Translations under genes and position numbers: made by a program
Origin: Sphingomonas kyeonggiensis
GTDB taxonomy: Bacteria > Pseudomonadota > Alphaproteobacteria > Sphingomonadales > Sphingomonadaceae
Direction: 5' to 3'
DNA length: 64,000 nucleotides
NCBI RefSeq assembly: GCF_014196745.1
Contig: NZ_JACIEH010000001.1
Coordinates: 434,001-498,000, forward strand
In this document: positions 44,406 through 53,533 of the stretch, piece by piece
Layout: every line of letters begins with the position of its first letter
Numbering within the stretch: position 1 is the stretch's first letter
Notes under the pieces: generated by a model
Database searches by the model: none
What the model was told of the DNA's origin: nothing
Seen by the model: only the letters and a program-made list of their open reading frames with translations

Positions 44406-45167
44406 TTACTGGCCGCCGCAGGAAGGGCAGCCCGGGTCCTTCGGCAGCGTGAGCGTGCGGAAGCGGAAGGCGAGGGCGTCGACGAGCAGCAGCTTGCCCG
44501 CGGGATCCTCGCCGAAGGGCGCGATCGCACGGATCGTCTCCAGTGCGGCGAGGCTGCCCATCACGCCGGTGAGCGCGCCGAGCACACCCTGTTCGGCACA
44601 GCTGATGCCCGGGCGTTCGGGATCATGGCCGACGAAGCAGCGATAGCAGGGCCTGTCCGCCTCCCAGCCACGGAACACACCGAGCTGGCCCTCGAACTCG
44701 GAGACCGCGGCGGAGACGAGAGGAATGCGGTGGCGGAGCGCCGCGTCAGCGACGGCGAGGCGGGTGGCGAAATTGTCGCAGCCGTCGAGGATCACGTCGG
44801 GCGCGAAGGTCTCGATCAGGGCGTCGGCGTTGCGCGCGTCGATGCGCTGGTCGAAGCCGGTGAACACCAGTTCGGGATTGAGCGCGGCGACGCGGGCGCG
44901 GGCCGCCTCGACCTTGGCGCGGCCGACATCGGCGGTGGCGTAGAGCGTCTGGCGCTGGAGGTTGGAGAGCGAGACCTGGTCGTCATCGACCGCGCCGAGC
45001 GTGCCGATGCCGGCGGCCGCCAGATACTCGATCGCCGGCGAGCCGATGCCGCCCGCGCCGATCACCAGCACGCGCGCGGCCTTGAGCCGCATCTGCCCGC
45101 CGCCGCCGATCTCGCGCAGCACGATGTGACGGGCGTAGCGCTCCAGCTCCGCGTCGGAGAGAGTCAT
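44406..45167 (-). CDS. HesA/MoeB/ThiF-family adenylyltransferase
   Basis: The 253-residue E1-like enzyme adenylates the C-terminus of a sulfur carrier such as MoaD or ThiS. It has ERYARHIVLREIGGGGQ, VIGAGGIGSPAIEYLAAAG, DDDQVSLSNLQRQ and a zinc site (CYRCF near 190 and CPSC at the C-terminus). It lacks a rhodanese domain. ATG 45167 overlaps the upstream stop (ATGA). MoeB versus ThiF cannot be separated from the sequence alone. Confidence 0.92.
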   Translation of the reverse strand: MTLSDAELERYARHIVLREIGGGGQMRLKAARVLVIGAGGIGSPAIEYLAAAGIGTLGAVDDDQVSLSNLQRQTLYATADVGRAKVEAARARVAALNPELVFTGFDQRIDARNADALIETFAPDVILDGCDNFATRLAVADAALRHRIPLVSAAVSEFEGQLGVFRGWEADRPCYRCFVGHDPERPGISCAEQGVLGALTGVMGSLAALETIRAIAPFGEDPAGKLLLVDALAFRFRTLTLPKDPGCPSCGGQ

Positions 45168-45529
45168 TTGGTCCAGGTGAAGCTGAGGGTCGTGCGGTAC
45201 CATTGATCGGTCGCGCCGGGGCGCGGGAGCAGGTTGTTGCGCGCGAAGCCGGCGGCGAGCGCGGCGGCATATTGCTCGACCGAGGGGCAGGCGATGGCGC
45301 GTGGTACGGTGGTGCGGATGGCCCCGTTCTCATCGACCAGCACGGCGACCGAGACTTCGAGCGTGTTCGGCTTGGGCGTGACGCAGCGACGCAGCTTCAC
45401 TTCGCGCTGGACGAAGCTCTGCATGTCCGGCGTCACGATCGGAGGCGCGCGCCAGGGCAGGGGCGGCAGCGCGTCCCAATCGATCGGCGCCGTCTGCAGC
45501 GCCGCGGCAAGAAGAAGCAATCCGCTCAC
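45164..45529 (-). CDS. Small exported TonB-C-like protein
   Basis: The 121-residue protein has a short hydrophobic start ([11 protein letters not shown]) and a domain with [21 protein letters not shown] and [11 protein letters not shown]. This resembles the C-terminal fold of energy transducer TonB-like proteins, which have a beta-strand pattern and two cysteines. I do not assign a function. It overlaps dut and the MoeB/ThiF-type gene by four bases on each side. Confidence 0.7.
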   Translation of the reverse strand: MSGLLLLAAALQTAPIDWDALPPLPWRAPPIVTPDMQSFVQREVKLRRCVTPKPNTLEVSVAVLVDENGAIRTTVPRAIACPSVEQYAAALAAGFARNNLLPRPGATDQWYRTTLSFTWTK

Positions 45530-45972
45530 GTACCCGTCGATCCGAAGCCCCCAATGCCTCGCGCCGTTTCGTCGAGCGTCCCCACCTCCTCGAGCTCCGC
45601 GTGCTGGACAGGCGCGGGCACGAGCTGTGCGATCCGGTCTCCACGCGCGACGGTGAAGTCCGCGTCACCGAGATTGGCAAGGATCACCTTAACCTCGCCC
45701 CGATAGTCGCTGTCGATCGTGCCGGGGGTGTTGAGGCAGGTGATGCCGTGCTTGAGCGCGAGGCCCGAGCGCGGGCGGACCTGGACTTCGTAGCCGACCG
45801 GGATCGCCATCGCGAAGCCGGTCGCCACCGCATGGCGCGCGCCGGGAGCGAGCACCACGTCTTCCGCCGCGACCACGTCCATGCCGGCTGCGCCCGCGGT
45901 CGCATAGGCCGGCAGGGGCAGGCCCTCGCCATGCGGCAGGCGTTGCAGGGCGATACGGATCGGTGCGAGCAT
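45526..45972 (-). CDS. dut: Deoxyuridine 5'-triphosphate nucleotidohydrolase
   Basis: The 148-residue trimeric dUTPase removes dUTP and makes dUMP. All five motifs are visible: [38 protein letters not shown] and the C-terminal [10 protein letters not shown]. It is embedded in the overlapping gene chain, with one base shared with the upstream lipoprotein gene. Confidence 0.96.
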   Translation of the reverse strand: MLAPIRIALQRLPHGEGLPLPAYATAGAAGMDVVAAEDVVLAPGARHAVATGFAMAIPVGYEVQVRPRSGLALKHGITCLNTPGTIDSDYRGEVKVILANLGDADFTVARGDRIAQLVPAPVQHAELEEVGTLDETARGIGGFGSTGT

Positions 45973-46784
45973 CAGGACTTTCCAGGCAGGGCGGCGGCGA
46001 GGCGCTGGAGCGCGGAGATCACTTCGGGATCGCCAAGCAGCTCATGGTCCTTGCCGGGGATGATACGATAGTCGGTGGCGATGCCGCGCAGCGACAGCGC
46101 CTCGGCATAGGTGCGCGAGAAGCGCACCGGTGTGGTCTTGTCGTCGGCGCCGACCAGCACCGCGGCGCGCAGGGTGGGTGCCATGCCGCCGACCAGCTTG
46201 ACTGGATCGAGGCTGGTCACCGGTGCGTCCCAGAGCGGCGTCGGCGACACCTTCTTCATGTACTTGCGCCACTCGGGCAGCGCGCAGGGGCAGGAGACGA
46301 GGACGATGCCGTCGATCAGCCCGGGATGGGTCGCGGCGAGATCGGCGGCGATCGCGGCGCCGCCCGAATGGCCGACCAGCACGGTGCGGGCCAGGCCATA
46401 GCGATGCTGGAGGTGGCGGATCGTCGCGGCGACCGCACCGATCCGGTCGGCGGTGTAATTGTCGCCGGTGGTCTCGCCGCGCTCGCCGGGCGAGCGATGG
46501 CCCTGCGGATCCTCATAGCCCGGACGCAGCAATGCGACCGCGACGCTGTTCGGCACCGCTTCCGATGCCGCGCGGGCGAAGGCGTAGTGATAGTCCGGCT
46601 TGGTCGTCGGCGCGTCGCCGTGCAGCACAACGATCAGCGTGCGGACCTGCTTGGCCGGCGTATTGCCGAAGCTCTGGCTGTACAGGCCGTTCGCCGGCGC
46701 GGGCGGCTCGGCAGGGCCGCCGACGCGCGGCGCGCAGGCGGCGAGGCTCGCGCCGAGCAGGAGCAAGGCGAGGCTAGAGCGCAT
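45972..46784 (-). CDS. Alpha/beta-hydrolase lipoprotein
   Basis: The 270-residue protein has a lipoprotein signal ([13 protein letters not shown]) and an alpha/beta hydrolase domain with the Ser nucleophile in [14 protein letters not shown], an oxyanion-side VVLHGD and a C-terminal GKDHELLGD His. It may be an envelope esterase or peptidase. Its start overlaps the coaBC stop by 11 bases. Confidence 0.85.
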   Translation of the reverse strand: MRSSLALLLLGASLAACAPRVGGPAEPPAPANGLYSQSFGNTPAKQVRTLIVVLHGDAPTTKPDYHYAFARAASEAVPNSVAVALLRPGYEDPQGHRSPGERGETTGDNYTADRIGAVAATIRHLQHRYGLARTVLVGHSGGAAIAADLAATHPGLIDGIVLVSCPCALPEWRKYMKKVSPTPLWDAPVTSLDPVKLVGGMAPTLRAAVLVGADDKTTPVRFSRTYAEALSLRGIATDYRIIPGKDHELLGDPEVISALQRLAAALPGKS

Positions 46785-47961
46785 CGGCGATACGCTCCGC
46801 CAGCCGGCGGGCGACTTCTTCCTTGGGCAGTCTTTCCCAGTGTTCGACACCGTCGGCGGTGACGAGATGGATGGCATTGGCTTCACCGCCCATCACATCG
46901 CCCGAAACATCGTTGGCGACAATCCAGTCCGCGCCCTTGCGAGTCCTTTTCGCGACGGCATGATCGACGACCTGCTCGGTTTCCGCGGCGAAGCCCACGA
47001 CGAGGCCTGGCCGGCGCGGGCTGGCGGCGAGCATGGCGAGGATGTCGGGGTTCTCCGAGAGATGCAGAGTCGGCGGGGCGCCGCCTTCCTTCTTGAGCTT
47101 CTGCGCGGCCGCCTCGACATGCCAGTCGCCTACCGCGGCGACCATCACCGCGGCATCGGCGGGGAGCGCCTGCGCCACGGCATTGGCCATTTCCTGCGCG
47201 GTCTCGACATCGACACGGGTAACGCCCGGCGGGGTGGCGAGGGTGACGGGGCCGGAGACCAGCGTGACCTTCGCCCCCAGCGCGGCGAGCGCGCCGGCAA
47301 TGGCATAGCCCTGCTTCCCCGAGGAGCGGTTGGCGATGTAGCGCACCGGGTCGATCGGCTCGTGGGTGGGGCCGGCGGTGACGAGGATGCGCTTGCCGGT
47401 GAGGCGTCTGGGCGCGCCGGATTCAGGTGCAGATGCGCCCTGGATCGCGCGCAGGATCGCCTCGGGCTCGGGCAGGCGGCCGGGGCCGTACTCGCCGCAG
47501 GCCATCGGCCCCTCGTCGGGCTCGAGGATCGTCACGCCGTCGCCGCGCAGCGTGGCGACGTTGCGGCGGGTGGCGGCGTGCTGCCACATCCGCACGTTCA
47601 TCGAGGGCGCGGCGAGCACCGGCTTGTCGGTGGCGAGCAGCAGCGTGGTGGCGAGATCGTCGGCGATGCCGGCGGCCATCTTGGCGAGCAGGTCGGCGGT
47701 GGCGGGCGCGACGACGACCAGATCGGCCTCGCGGCTGAGCTGGATATGGCCCATCTCGGCCTCGTCCTTGAGGTCGAAGAGGTTCGTGTAGACCTGGTTC
47801 TCGGACAGGGCCGCGAGCGTCATCGGCGTGACGAAATGCTGGCCGCCTTCGGTCAGCACGCACTTCACCTCGATCCCGGCCTTGCGGCACAGGCGGATAA
47901 GTTCGCAGGCCTTGTAGGCGGCGATGCCGCCACCGACGATCAGGAGGATGCGCTTGATCAT
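46774..47961 (-). CDS. coaBC: Phosphopantothenoylcysteine decarboxylase/phosphopantothenate-cysteine ligase
   Basis: The 395-residue bifunctional protein performs two consecutive steps of coenzyme A synthesis. The N-terminal CoaC flavoprotein half has GGGIAAYKACELIR, PSMNVRMW and MACGEYGPGRLPEP. The C-terminal CoaB half has VTAGPTHEPIDPVRYIANRSSGKQG, shown here only in part as VTAGPTHEPIDPVR, and a KxKKxG-type segment (KLKKEG). It overlaps both neighbours. Confidence 0.96.
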   Translation of the reverse strand: MIKRILLIVGGGIAAYKACELIRLCRKAGIEVKCVLTEGGQHFVTPMTLAALSENQVYTNLFDLKDEAEMGHIQLSREADLVVVAPATADLLAKMAAGIADDLATTLLLATDKPVLAAPSMNVRMWQHAATRRNVATLRGDGVTILEPDEGPMACGEYGPGRLPEPEAILRAIQGASAPESGAPRRLTGKRILVTAGPTHEPIDPVRYIANRSSGKQGYAIAGALAALGAKVTLVSGPVTLATPPGVTRVDVETAQEMANAVAQALPADAAVMVAAVGDWHVEAAAQKLKKEGGAPPTLHLSENPDILAMLAASPRRPGLVVGFAAETEQVVDHAVAKRTRKGADWIVANDVSGDVMGGEANAIHLVTADGVEHWERLPKEEVARRLAERIADAL

Positions 47962-48416
47962 TGGCGCCAGCTCCGGTGGCGGATGCGGAAGGCGGTTGCT
48001 CCGCCGACCAGTCCGCAGGTGAAGAAGAAGGCAGGGGCGAGCAGCGTGCGATAATCGAACTGCGGCGCGCCCTCGATCGGATCGCCCATATTGGCGAGGG
48101 CCAGGCCCAGCAGCGCAAGCGGGCTGCTGACCGCCAGCCCCGCAAGCAGCCAGGCGCGCAGCGACCGGCGCGTGCCGCTGGCCTCGGCAAAGCCCATGAT
48201 CGCGACGAGCATTGCGATCACCACGCCGGAGGCAGCGACGGCATAGAGCAGGAAGCTCGGAAGGATGCTCAGCGACGCCGCCAGCGCATTGCCCGGGGTC
48301 ATCGCTGCGATCAGGCCCAGATGCACCAGCACCGCGAACAGGGCCGTGGCGAGCGTGCCGCCCAGCCAGGCGTACGGCAGAGGCGCCAAGGGCGCAGGCC
48401 GATCATAGCCGCTCAT
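47958..48416 (-). CDS. Four-helix membrane protein of unknown function (152 aa)
   Basis: Four hydrophobic helices (starting near residues 18, 50, 85 and 125) are separated by short polar loops, one containing GDPIEGAPQFDYR. No family was recognised. Its ATG overlaps the stop of the upstream membrane gene and its stop overlaps the coaBC start (ATGA both sides), so it is made with ubiB and coaBC. Confidence 0.8.
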   Translation of the reverse strand: MSGYDRPAPLAPLPYAWLGGTLATALFAVLVHLGLIAAMTPGNALAASLSILPSFLLYAVAASGVVIAMLVAIMGFAEASGTRRSLRAWLLAGLAVSSPLALLGLALANMGDPIEGAPQFDYRTLLAPAFFFTCGLVGGATAFRIRHRSWRQ

Positions 48417-49528
48417 CGCACCACCTTTGTCACGGTGATGCGCCGCCTGTCGAGCGCCTGGCGGACCAGGTCGCGCAGGGCATCGGGCACGAAGGCCAGG
48501 CCGATCAGCGAGAGCGGGGCGACCATCAATGCCCAATAGAAGGTATCGGGGCGGGCGAACAGGGCCAAAGCCAGGCCATAGCCGGCGAGGGTGAGGAACA
48601 CGCGGCCGGCGGCCTGGTCCTTCCATGCCGCCCAGCCGAACAGGGCGAGGGTGAAGAGCAATACGCCCAGTGCCATCGGGAAGAGCTGCAGCGCGGTCGA
48701 AAGCACCATCGCCTTGGCGAAGAAGCCATAGCCGTGCAGGCCCGCCCAGCCGGGCGACGCGGGATCGGCGGCATTGGTGACCTGGCCCACCGCATGGGCG
48801 TGCAGCCCGAGCGCGACCGCCAGGCAGGCGAGCGCGATGCCCCAGCCGATCGCTTCGCGCTTCTGCCCTTCGAACCAGGCGGTGGCGAGCATGACGATGG
48901 CGAACAGGGCGGCGGTCTCGCGGATCAGCATGGCGAGCAGGCCGATCGCAACCGCCTCGATCCAGCGGCCCTTGCGACGAATGCCGAGCGCCAGGGCGAT
49001 GAGCAGGCCCGCCCAGATCTCGTGGAACGCCCAGAGGTCGCTCTGGACGAAGGCCATCAGCCCGCCCGCGAGCAGGGTGAGGCCGATCGCGACGGGCGGC
49101 CAGCGCGTCATGCCGGCCCGCAGCTTCATGCCCCAGACGGCGAAGACCGAGGCGACCAGCGCGTAGAGCAGCGCCAGGATCGCGAGGCGCGGCAGATGTG
49201 CCTGGACCATCGCCAGGCCGGGGAGGCGGAAGGTGACGAAGGGGCGCAGCGGATAGTTGCCGGCCCGCAGCGCATCGGCGGTGACGGCATAATAGCCGCC
49301 GCCATGCGCCACGCCTGCGACGATGCTCTCATAGAGGACGACGTCGCTCTGGTCGTCGGCCCGCTTGGCCGGGTCGCCGCTCACCGGCGGCGGGCCGACG
49401 GTGACCAGCGCGGTGAGCGAGAGGAGCAGGAACAGGCCGAGAATCGCGAGCGCGATCCGGGCGCCGCCACGGTTCAACACGGCGAAGCGCGTCGGATCGG
49501 CCAGCCACTGCACCGCCGGCAGCTTCAT
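48413..49528 (-). CDS. Polytopic membrane protein of unknown function (371 aa)
   Basis: The protein has about nine hydrophobic helices. An early extracytoplasmic loop contains DQSDVVLYESIVAGVAHGGG and a charged stretch. A large membrane protein with an acidic first loop recalls GT-C glycosyltransferases, but no diagnostic motif was found. It overlaps ubiB upstream and the 152-residue membrane gene downstream by four bases each. Confidence 0.8.
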   Translation of the reverse strand: MKLPAVQWLADPTRFAVLNRGGARIALAILGLFLLLSLTALVTVGPPPVSGDPAKRADDQSDVVLYESIVAGVAHGGGYYAVTADALRAGNYPLRPFVTFRLPGLAMVQAHLPRLAILALLYALVASVFAVWGMKLRAGMTRWPPVAIGLTLLAGGLMAFVQSDLWAFHEIWAGLLIALALGIRRKGRWIEAVAIGLLAMLIRETAALFAIVMLATAWFEGQKREAIGWGIALACLAVALGLHAHAVGQVTNAADPASPGWAGLHGYGFFAKAMVLSTALQLFPMALGVLLFTLALFGWAAWKDQAAGRVFLTLAGYGLALALFARPDTFYWALMVAPLSLIGLAFVPDALRDLVRQALDRRRITVTKVVR

Positions 49529-51060
49529 GAGAGCAGGTACATCATGGCCGCCGCGCCGACCGCGCCCGAAAGCACTGCCACCGCCGCGTAGCGCCAGCCG
49601 CCGACCACGCGGATCCGCTCGATCTCCTTGAGCGGCGGCGCGGGCGGTGCGCCGCCGGGGGCCGGGAAGCGCAGCTCGATGTTGCGGATCAGGTCGGGCA
49701 GGCGGGCGAGGGTGCGGATGTCCTCGACCAGCCGGTCGGCGATCTTGGCCTCGGGGCCCAGCTCGGTGCGGATCCATTCGCGGACGAACGGGGCCGAGAC
49801 ATCCCACAGGTTAATGTCGGGATCGAGCCCGCGCGCCACGCCCTCGACCATCACCATCGTCTTCTGGAGGAGAAGGAGGTGCGGCTGGGTCTGCATGTCG
49901 AAGTCGCGGGTGATCGAGAACAGGCCGTCGAGCATCGCGCCCATCGACATGTCCTTGACCGCCAGCCCGCGCATCGGCTCGCCGACGGCACGCAGCGCGG
50001 TGGCGAACTCGGCGACATTGTGGTGCGGCGGCACATAGCCCGCCTCGAAATGGATCTCGGCGACGCGCTTGTAGTTGCCGGTGATCAGTCCGTAGAGGAT
50101 CTCGGCCAGCCACACCCGGGCGCGCCGGTCGATCCGGCCCATGATGCCGAAGTCGATCGCGGCGATGCGGCCGTCGGGGAGGGCGAAGAGGTTCCCCTGG
50201 TGCATGTCGGCATGGAAGAAGCCCTCGGCGATCGCCTGGCGCAGGAACGCCTTGATCAGCCGGCTGGCGAGCAGGCTGGTGTCGTGCCCGGCCTCGATCA
50301 GCTTCTGGCGGTGCGACAGCTTTATGCCGTCGATCCACTCGAGCGTCATCACCTTGCCGGTGGTACGCTGCCAGTCGATCTGCGGGACCATGAAGTCCGG
50401 CTCGGCCTGCATGCCCTCGGCGAGTTCCGATGCGGAGGCTGCTTCGCGGCGCAGGTCGAGTTCGCGCGCGGTCCAGCGCTTGAACGTCTCGATCACCAGG
50501 CGCGGGCGCAGGCGCGAGGCCTCGCCGCCCATCGCCTCGACCTGGGCGGCGGCCCATTCATAGGTGTCGATCGCCTTGGTGAACTCGGTCTCGATGCCTG
50601 GGCGCAGCACCTTGACGGCGACCTGGCGGCCATCGGTGGTGATGGCGCGGTGGACCTGCGCGATCGAGGCGGCGCCGACGGGATGCTCGTCGAACTCGGC
50701 GAAGAAGGTCTCGAGCGGGCGGCCGAAGCTGCCCTCGATCCGCTGGCGGATCACCGGGAAGGGGAGCGGGGGCAGCGCGTCCTGCAGGCGGAGCAGGTCG
50801 TGCGCGGCTTCGTCACCGACCAGGTCGGGACGGGTGGCGAGCGTCTGGCCGAGCTTGATCGCGGCGGGGCCGATCGCCTGGAAGGCATCGGCATAGCGCG
50901 GCACAGCGGGCACGCGCGCGCCGAAGCGGGCGATGCGCGCCACGCGGCGGACGGGCCTGGGCGTGTGCGGGTCCTGCTCGATGCCGCGCAGGGCACCGTG
51001 ACGCGCCAGGATGCGGCCCCATTTGAGCAGGCGCCAGAGATGGACGGCGGGTGCGGTCAC
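49525..51060 (-). CDS. ubiB: UbiB (ABC1/ADCK-family protein for ubiquinone biosynthesis)
   Basis: The 511-residue atypical kinase-like ATPase is needed for ubiquinone synthesis. It shows the family KxGQ motif (IKLGQTLATRPD), PVGAASIAQVHRA, VAVKVLRPG, FHADMHQGNLF and DFGIMGR. A C-terminal membrane helix is present. It begins six bases after the ubiE stop. Confidence 0.95.
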   Translation of the reverse strand: MTAPAVHLWRLLKWGRILARHGALRGIEQDPHTPRPVRRVARIARFGARVPAVPRYADAFQAIGPAAIKLGQTLATRPDLVGDEAAHDLLRLQDALPPLPFPVIRQRIEGSFGRPLETFFAEFDEHPVGAASIAQVHRAITTDGRQVAVKVLRPGIETEFTKAIDTYEWAAAQVEAMGGEASRLRPRLVIETFKRWTARELDLRREAASASELAEGMQAEPDFMVPQIDWQRTTGKVMTLEWIDGIKLSHRQKLIEAGHDTSLLASRLIKAFLRQAIAEGFFHADMHQGNLFALPDGRIAAIDFGIMGRIDRRARVWLAEILYGLITGNYKRVAEIHFEAGYVPPHHNVAEFATALRAVGEPMRGLAVKDMSMGAMLDGLFSITRDFDMQTQPHLLLLQKTMVMVEGVARGLDPDINLWDVSAPFVREWIRTELGPEAKIADRLVEDIRTLARLPDLIRNIELRFPAPGGAPPAPPLKEIERIRVVGGWRYAAVAVLSGAVGAAAMMYLLS

Positions 51061-51066
51061 GTGAGG

Positions 51067-51798
51067 TTAGATCTTCCAGCCGCTGTGGATCGCGACCAGC
51101 CCGCCGAGCAGCGGCTCGACCTTGGTCTGGGTGAAGCCGGCCTCGCGGATCATCCGCTCGAACTCGGGCATCGGCGGGAAGCGGCGGATCGATTCGATCA
51201 AGTAGCGATAGCTGTCCGCATCGCCCGCGAGCATCTGGCCGAGCTTGGGGACGAGCTTGTGCGAATAGGCGTCATAGACTTCGGCGAAGCCCGGCCACTG
51301 GGTGGTCGAGAATTCCAGCACATAAAGCCGCCCGCCGCGCTTGAGCACGCGGTGCGCTTCGCGGAGCGCCTTGGGGATGTCGGTCACGTTCCGGATGCCG
51401 AAGGCGATGGTATAGGCGTCGAAGAACTTGTCGGGCCATTGCAGCGTCTCGGCATTGGCCTCGCTCCATACCAGCCCGTCGATCCCGCGTTCGGCGGCGC
51501 GCTCGACGCCGACGGCGAGCATCTCCGGGTTGATGTCGGCCACCGTGATCGCCGCGCCCGAAGGGGCCATGCGGAAGGCGATGTCGCCGGTGCCGCCGGC
51601 CATGTCGAGGATGTGCTCGCCGGCGCGGGGCTTCACCCGGCGGACGAACTTGTCCTTCCACAGGCGGTGGAGGCCGCCCGACATGGCATCGTTCATCAGG
51701 TCGTATTTGGCCGCGACGCTGGAGAAGACCTCGCCGACGCGGCGGGTCTTTTCCTCGGGGGCCACGTCTTCGTAGCCGAAGGAGACGGTGTCGGTCAT
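51067..51798 (-). CDS. ubiE: Ubiquinone/menaquinone C-methyltransferase UbiE
   Basis: The 243-residue SAM-dependent methyltransferase methylates the quinone ring. It has VFSSVAAKYDLMNDAMS, LDMAGGTGDIAFR, ITVADINPEML, FGIRNVTDIPKAL and RRLYVLEFS-type sequence. It is first in the chain of overlapping genes ending at the MoeB/ThiF-type gene and is divergent from mutM. Confidence 0.96.
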   Translation of the reverse strand: MTDTVSFGYEDVAPEEKTRRVGEVFSSVAAKYDLMNDAMSGGLHRLWKDKFVRRVKPRAGEHILDMAGGTGDIAFRMAPSGAAITVADINPEMLAVGVERAAERGIDGLVWSEANAETLQWPDKFFDAYTIAFGIRNVTDIPKALREAHRVLKRGGRLYVLEFSTTQWPGFAEVYDAYSHKLVPKLGQMLAGDADSYRYLIESIRRFPPMPEFERMIREAGFTQTKVEPLLGGLVAIHSGWKI

Positions 51799-51903
51799 GC
51801 GATGGGCTCTAGCGGGGCATGTGCGCCGCGCAAAGCCCTGCCGCGCAAAGCCCTTCCGTCATCACAGCTTTCGCCGGGATGGCGGGAAGGGTACGGACGG
51901 GCC

Positions 51904-52713
51904 ATGCCAGAACTCCCCGAAGTAGAAACCACCGTCCGCGGGCTGGAGCCCGTGCTCAAGGGCGAGACGATCACGCGCGTCACCCTGCACCGCGGCGACC
52001 TGCGCCGGCCCTTTCCGGAAGGGCTGGGCCAGCGGCTGACCGGGGCGACCGTGACGGGCATGGGCCGGCGCGCCAAATATGGGCTGATCGAGACGAATCG
52101 CGGCGACACGCTGATCTTCCATCTCGGCATGTCGGGGCGCTGGCGGATCGATCCGGGCGAGATCGGCAAGCACGATCACATGGTGCTGGAGACGCAGCAC
52201 CACCGGCTGGCGCTCAACGACCCGCGGCGATTCGGCTCGGTCGACCTGGTGCCGACCGCCGAGGTCGCGGCCTGGGCGCCGTTCGTGGCGCTGGGCCCCG
52301 AGCCGCTGGGGCCGGACTTCAATGCCGCGCACCTCGCCCGCCTGTTCAAGGATCGAATCGCGCCGGTGAAGGCGCTGCTGCTCGACCAGCGCGTGGTGGC
52401 GGGACTGGGCAACATCTATGTGTGCGAGGCGCTCTACATCGCGCGCATCTCGCCGATCCGGGAAGCCGGGACGATCAGCAAGGCGCGGCTGGAGAAGCTG
52501 GTCATAGCGATTCGCGAGGTGCTGGAGAGCGCGATCCGTGCCGGCGGCTCGACGATTCGCGATTATGCCCGGCCGGACGGCGAACTCGGCTATTTCGCCA
52601 AGGAGTGGCGGGTCTATGGCCGGGAGGGTGAGCCCTGCGGCTGTGGCGGCCTCGTGGAGCGGCGCGTCGATTCGGGGCGCTCGACCTTCTGGTGCCCGAG
52701 GTGCCAGAAATAA
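51904..52713 (+). CDS. mutM: Formamidopyrimidine-DNA glycosylase
   Basis: The 269-residue DNA repair enzyme removes 8-oxoguanine and Fapy lesions. It starts with the catalytic PELPEVETTVRGL (Pro as nucleophile), has LGNIYVCEALY, GGSTIRDY and a C-terminal zinc finger (CGCGG, CPRCQK). ATG 51904 is the only start compatible with the N-terminal Pro nucleophile. rpsT and dnaA follow in the same direction. Confidence 0.97.
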   Translation: MPELPEVETTVRGLEPVLKGETITRVTLHRGDLRRPFPEGLGQRLTGATVTGMGRRAKYGLIETNRGDTLIFHLGMSGRWRIDPGEIGKHDHMVLETQHHRLALNDPRRFGSVDLVPTAEVAAWAPFVALGPEPLGPDFNAAHLARLFKDRIAPVKALLLDQRVVAGLGNIYVCEALYIARISPIREAGTISKARLEKLVIAIREVLESAIRAGGSTIRDYARPDGELGYFAKEWRVYGREGEPCGCGGLVERRVDSGRSTFWCPRCQK

Positions 52714-52847
52714 GGGAGGGCGGACCAGGCTCGGGATAGGCGCAAGACGGTTGACCCGAATCGCCTGCGGGGTTAAGGGGCCCGTCTTTCCGGGCGTGGA
52801 GGCATGTTCCCCGCGCCCTAAACATTTCGAGCTAGGAACGACACGGC

Positions 52848-53111
52848 ATGGCGAATACGCCGCAAGCGAAGAAGCGTATCCGGCGCAATGCGCGCCGTGC
52901 GGAGATCAACGGCACCCGCGTGAGCCGTATCCGCACCTTCGTGAAGAAGGTCGAGTCGGCCCTTGAGGCCGGCGACAAGACTGCGGCCGCTGCCGCGCTC
53001 GCCGCTGCGCAGCCGGAAATGGCCCGCGGCGTCGCCAAGGGCGTGCTCCACAAGAATACGGCTTCGCGCAAGTTCGCGCGTCTGAACAAGCGCGTCGAAG
53101 CGCTGGCATAA
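52848..53111 (+). CDS. rpsT: 30S ribosomal protein S20
   Basis: The 87-residue basic protein begins [20 protein letters not shown] and ends [18 protein letters not shown], typical of S20, which binds 16S rRNA in the small subunit. It follows mutM and is terminated before dnaA, a common arrangement in alphaproteobacteria. Confidence 0.97.
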   Translation: MANTPQAKKRIRRNARRAEINGTRVSRIRTFVKKVESALEAGDKTAAAAALAAAQPEMARGVAKGVLHKNTASRKFARLNKRVEALA

Positions 53112-53129
53112 CCGTAACTTTTCCGTAAC

Positions 53130-53165
53130 AAAGCCCCGCGGGACCCCGGTTCCGCGGGGTTTTTG
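53130..53165 (+). terminator. Rho-independent terminator of rpsT
   Basis: An 8-bp CCCCGCGG/CCGCGGGG stem with a GACCCCGGTT loop is followed by five T, about 20 bases after the rpsT stop. Confidence 0.92.
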
Positions 53166-53264
53166 TCGTGTCCGAAAGGGCTTGAGGAACGAATCGGGTC
53201 GAGGTTCTGGAACCCTGAGATTCGCGCGAGTCGCAGTGTCTTGGACTTGCAATAATCTGAAGAA

Positions 53265-53313
53265 GCCAATGTTTTCATTGGCTTGTTAGATTGTTCCCAC
53301 GGTTTTCCGTGGG
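53265..53313. other. Two tandem hairpins with TTTT loops in the rpsT-dnaA gap
   Basis: The gap between rpsT and dnaA is over 400 bases. It holds two perfect 7-bp stems, GCCAATG/CATTGGC (53265-53282) and CCCACGG/CCGTGGG (53296-53313), each with a TTTT loop, 13 bases apart. No cluster of DnaA boxes was found, so this does not look like oriC. The structures could shape the dnaA leader. Confidence 0.6.
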
Positions 53314-53533
53314 TTATGGCGAGTCAACAAAACTATTTCAGTATCTTTACACCCGACCCCCTTGATCGACTCAGACAGGGGTTCCTAAAACAGACCTCCC
53401 AGGCGAGCTCTCGCCGGGGTGTTATCGAAGCCCGCTGCACAGGGACCGGGGATGTCCGGTGTCAGAGGGCCTCTTGTCGGATTGGATTGACGCGCGGGAA
53501 GTGATGCTTCCCGCGAGGGAGGGGTGCGTCAGA

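Noticed and set aside
49879..51903. Plus-strand extension of mutM by 675 codons
   Set aside because: MutM needs Pro as its N-terminal residue after Met removal, so the gene starts at 51904; the extension is antisense of ubiB and ubiE.
53112..53533. Chromosomal origin next to dnaA
   Set aside because: No cluster of TTATCCACA-type boxes and no AT-rich unwinding stretch was seen; in many alphaproteobacteria oriC is not beside dnaA.
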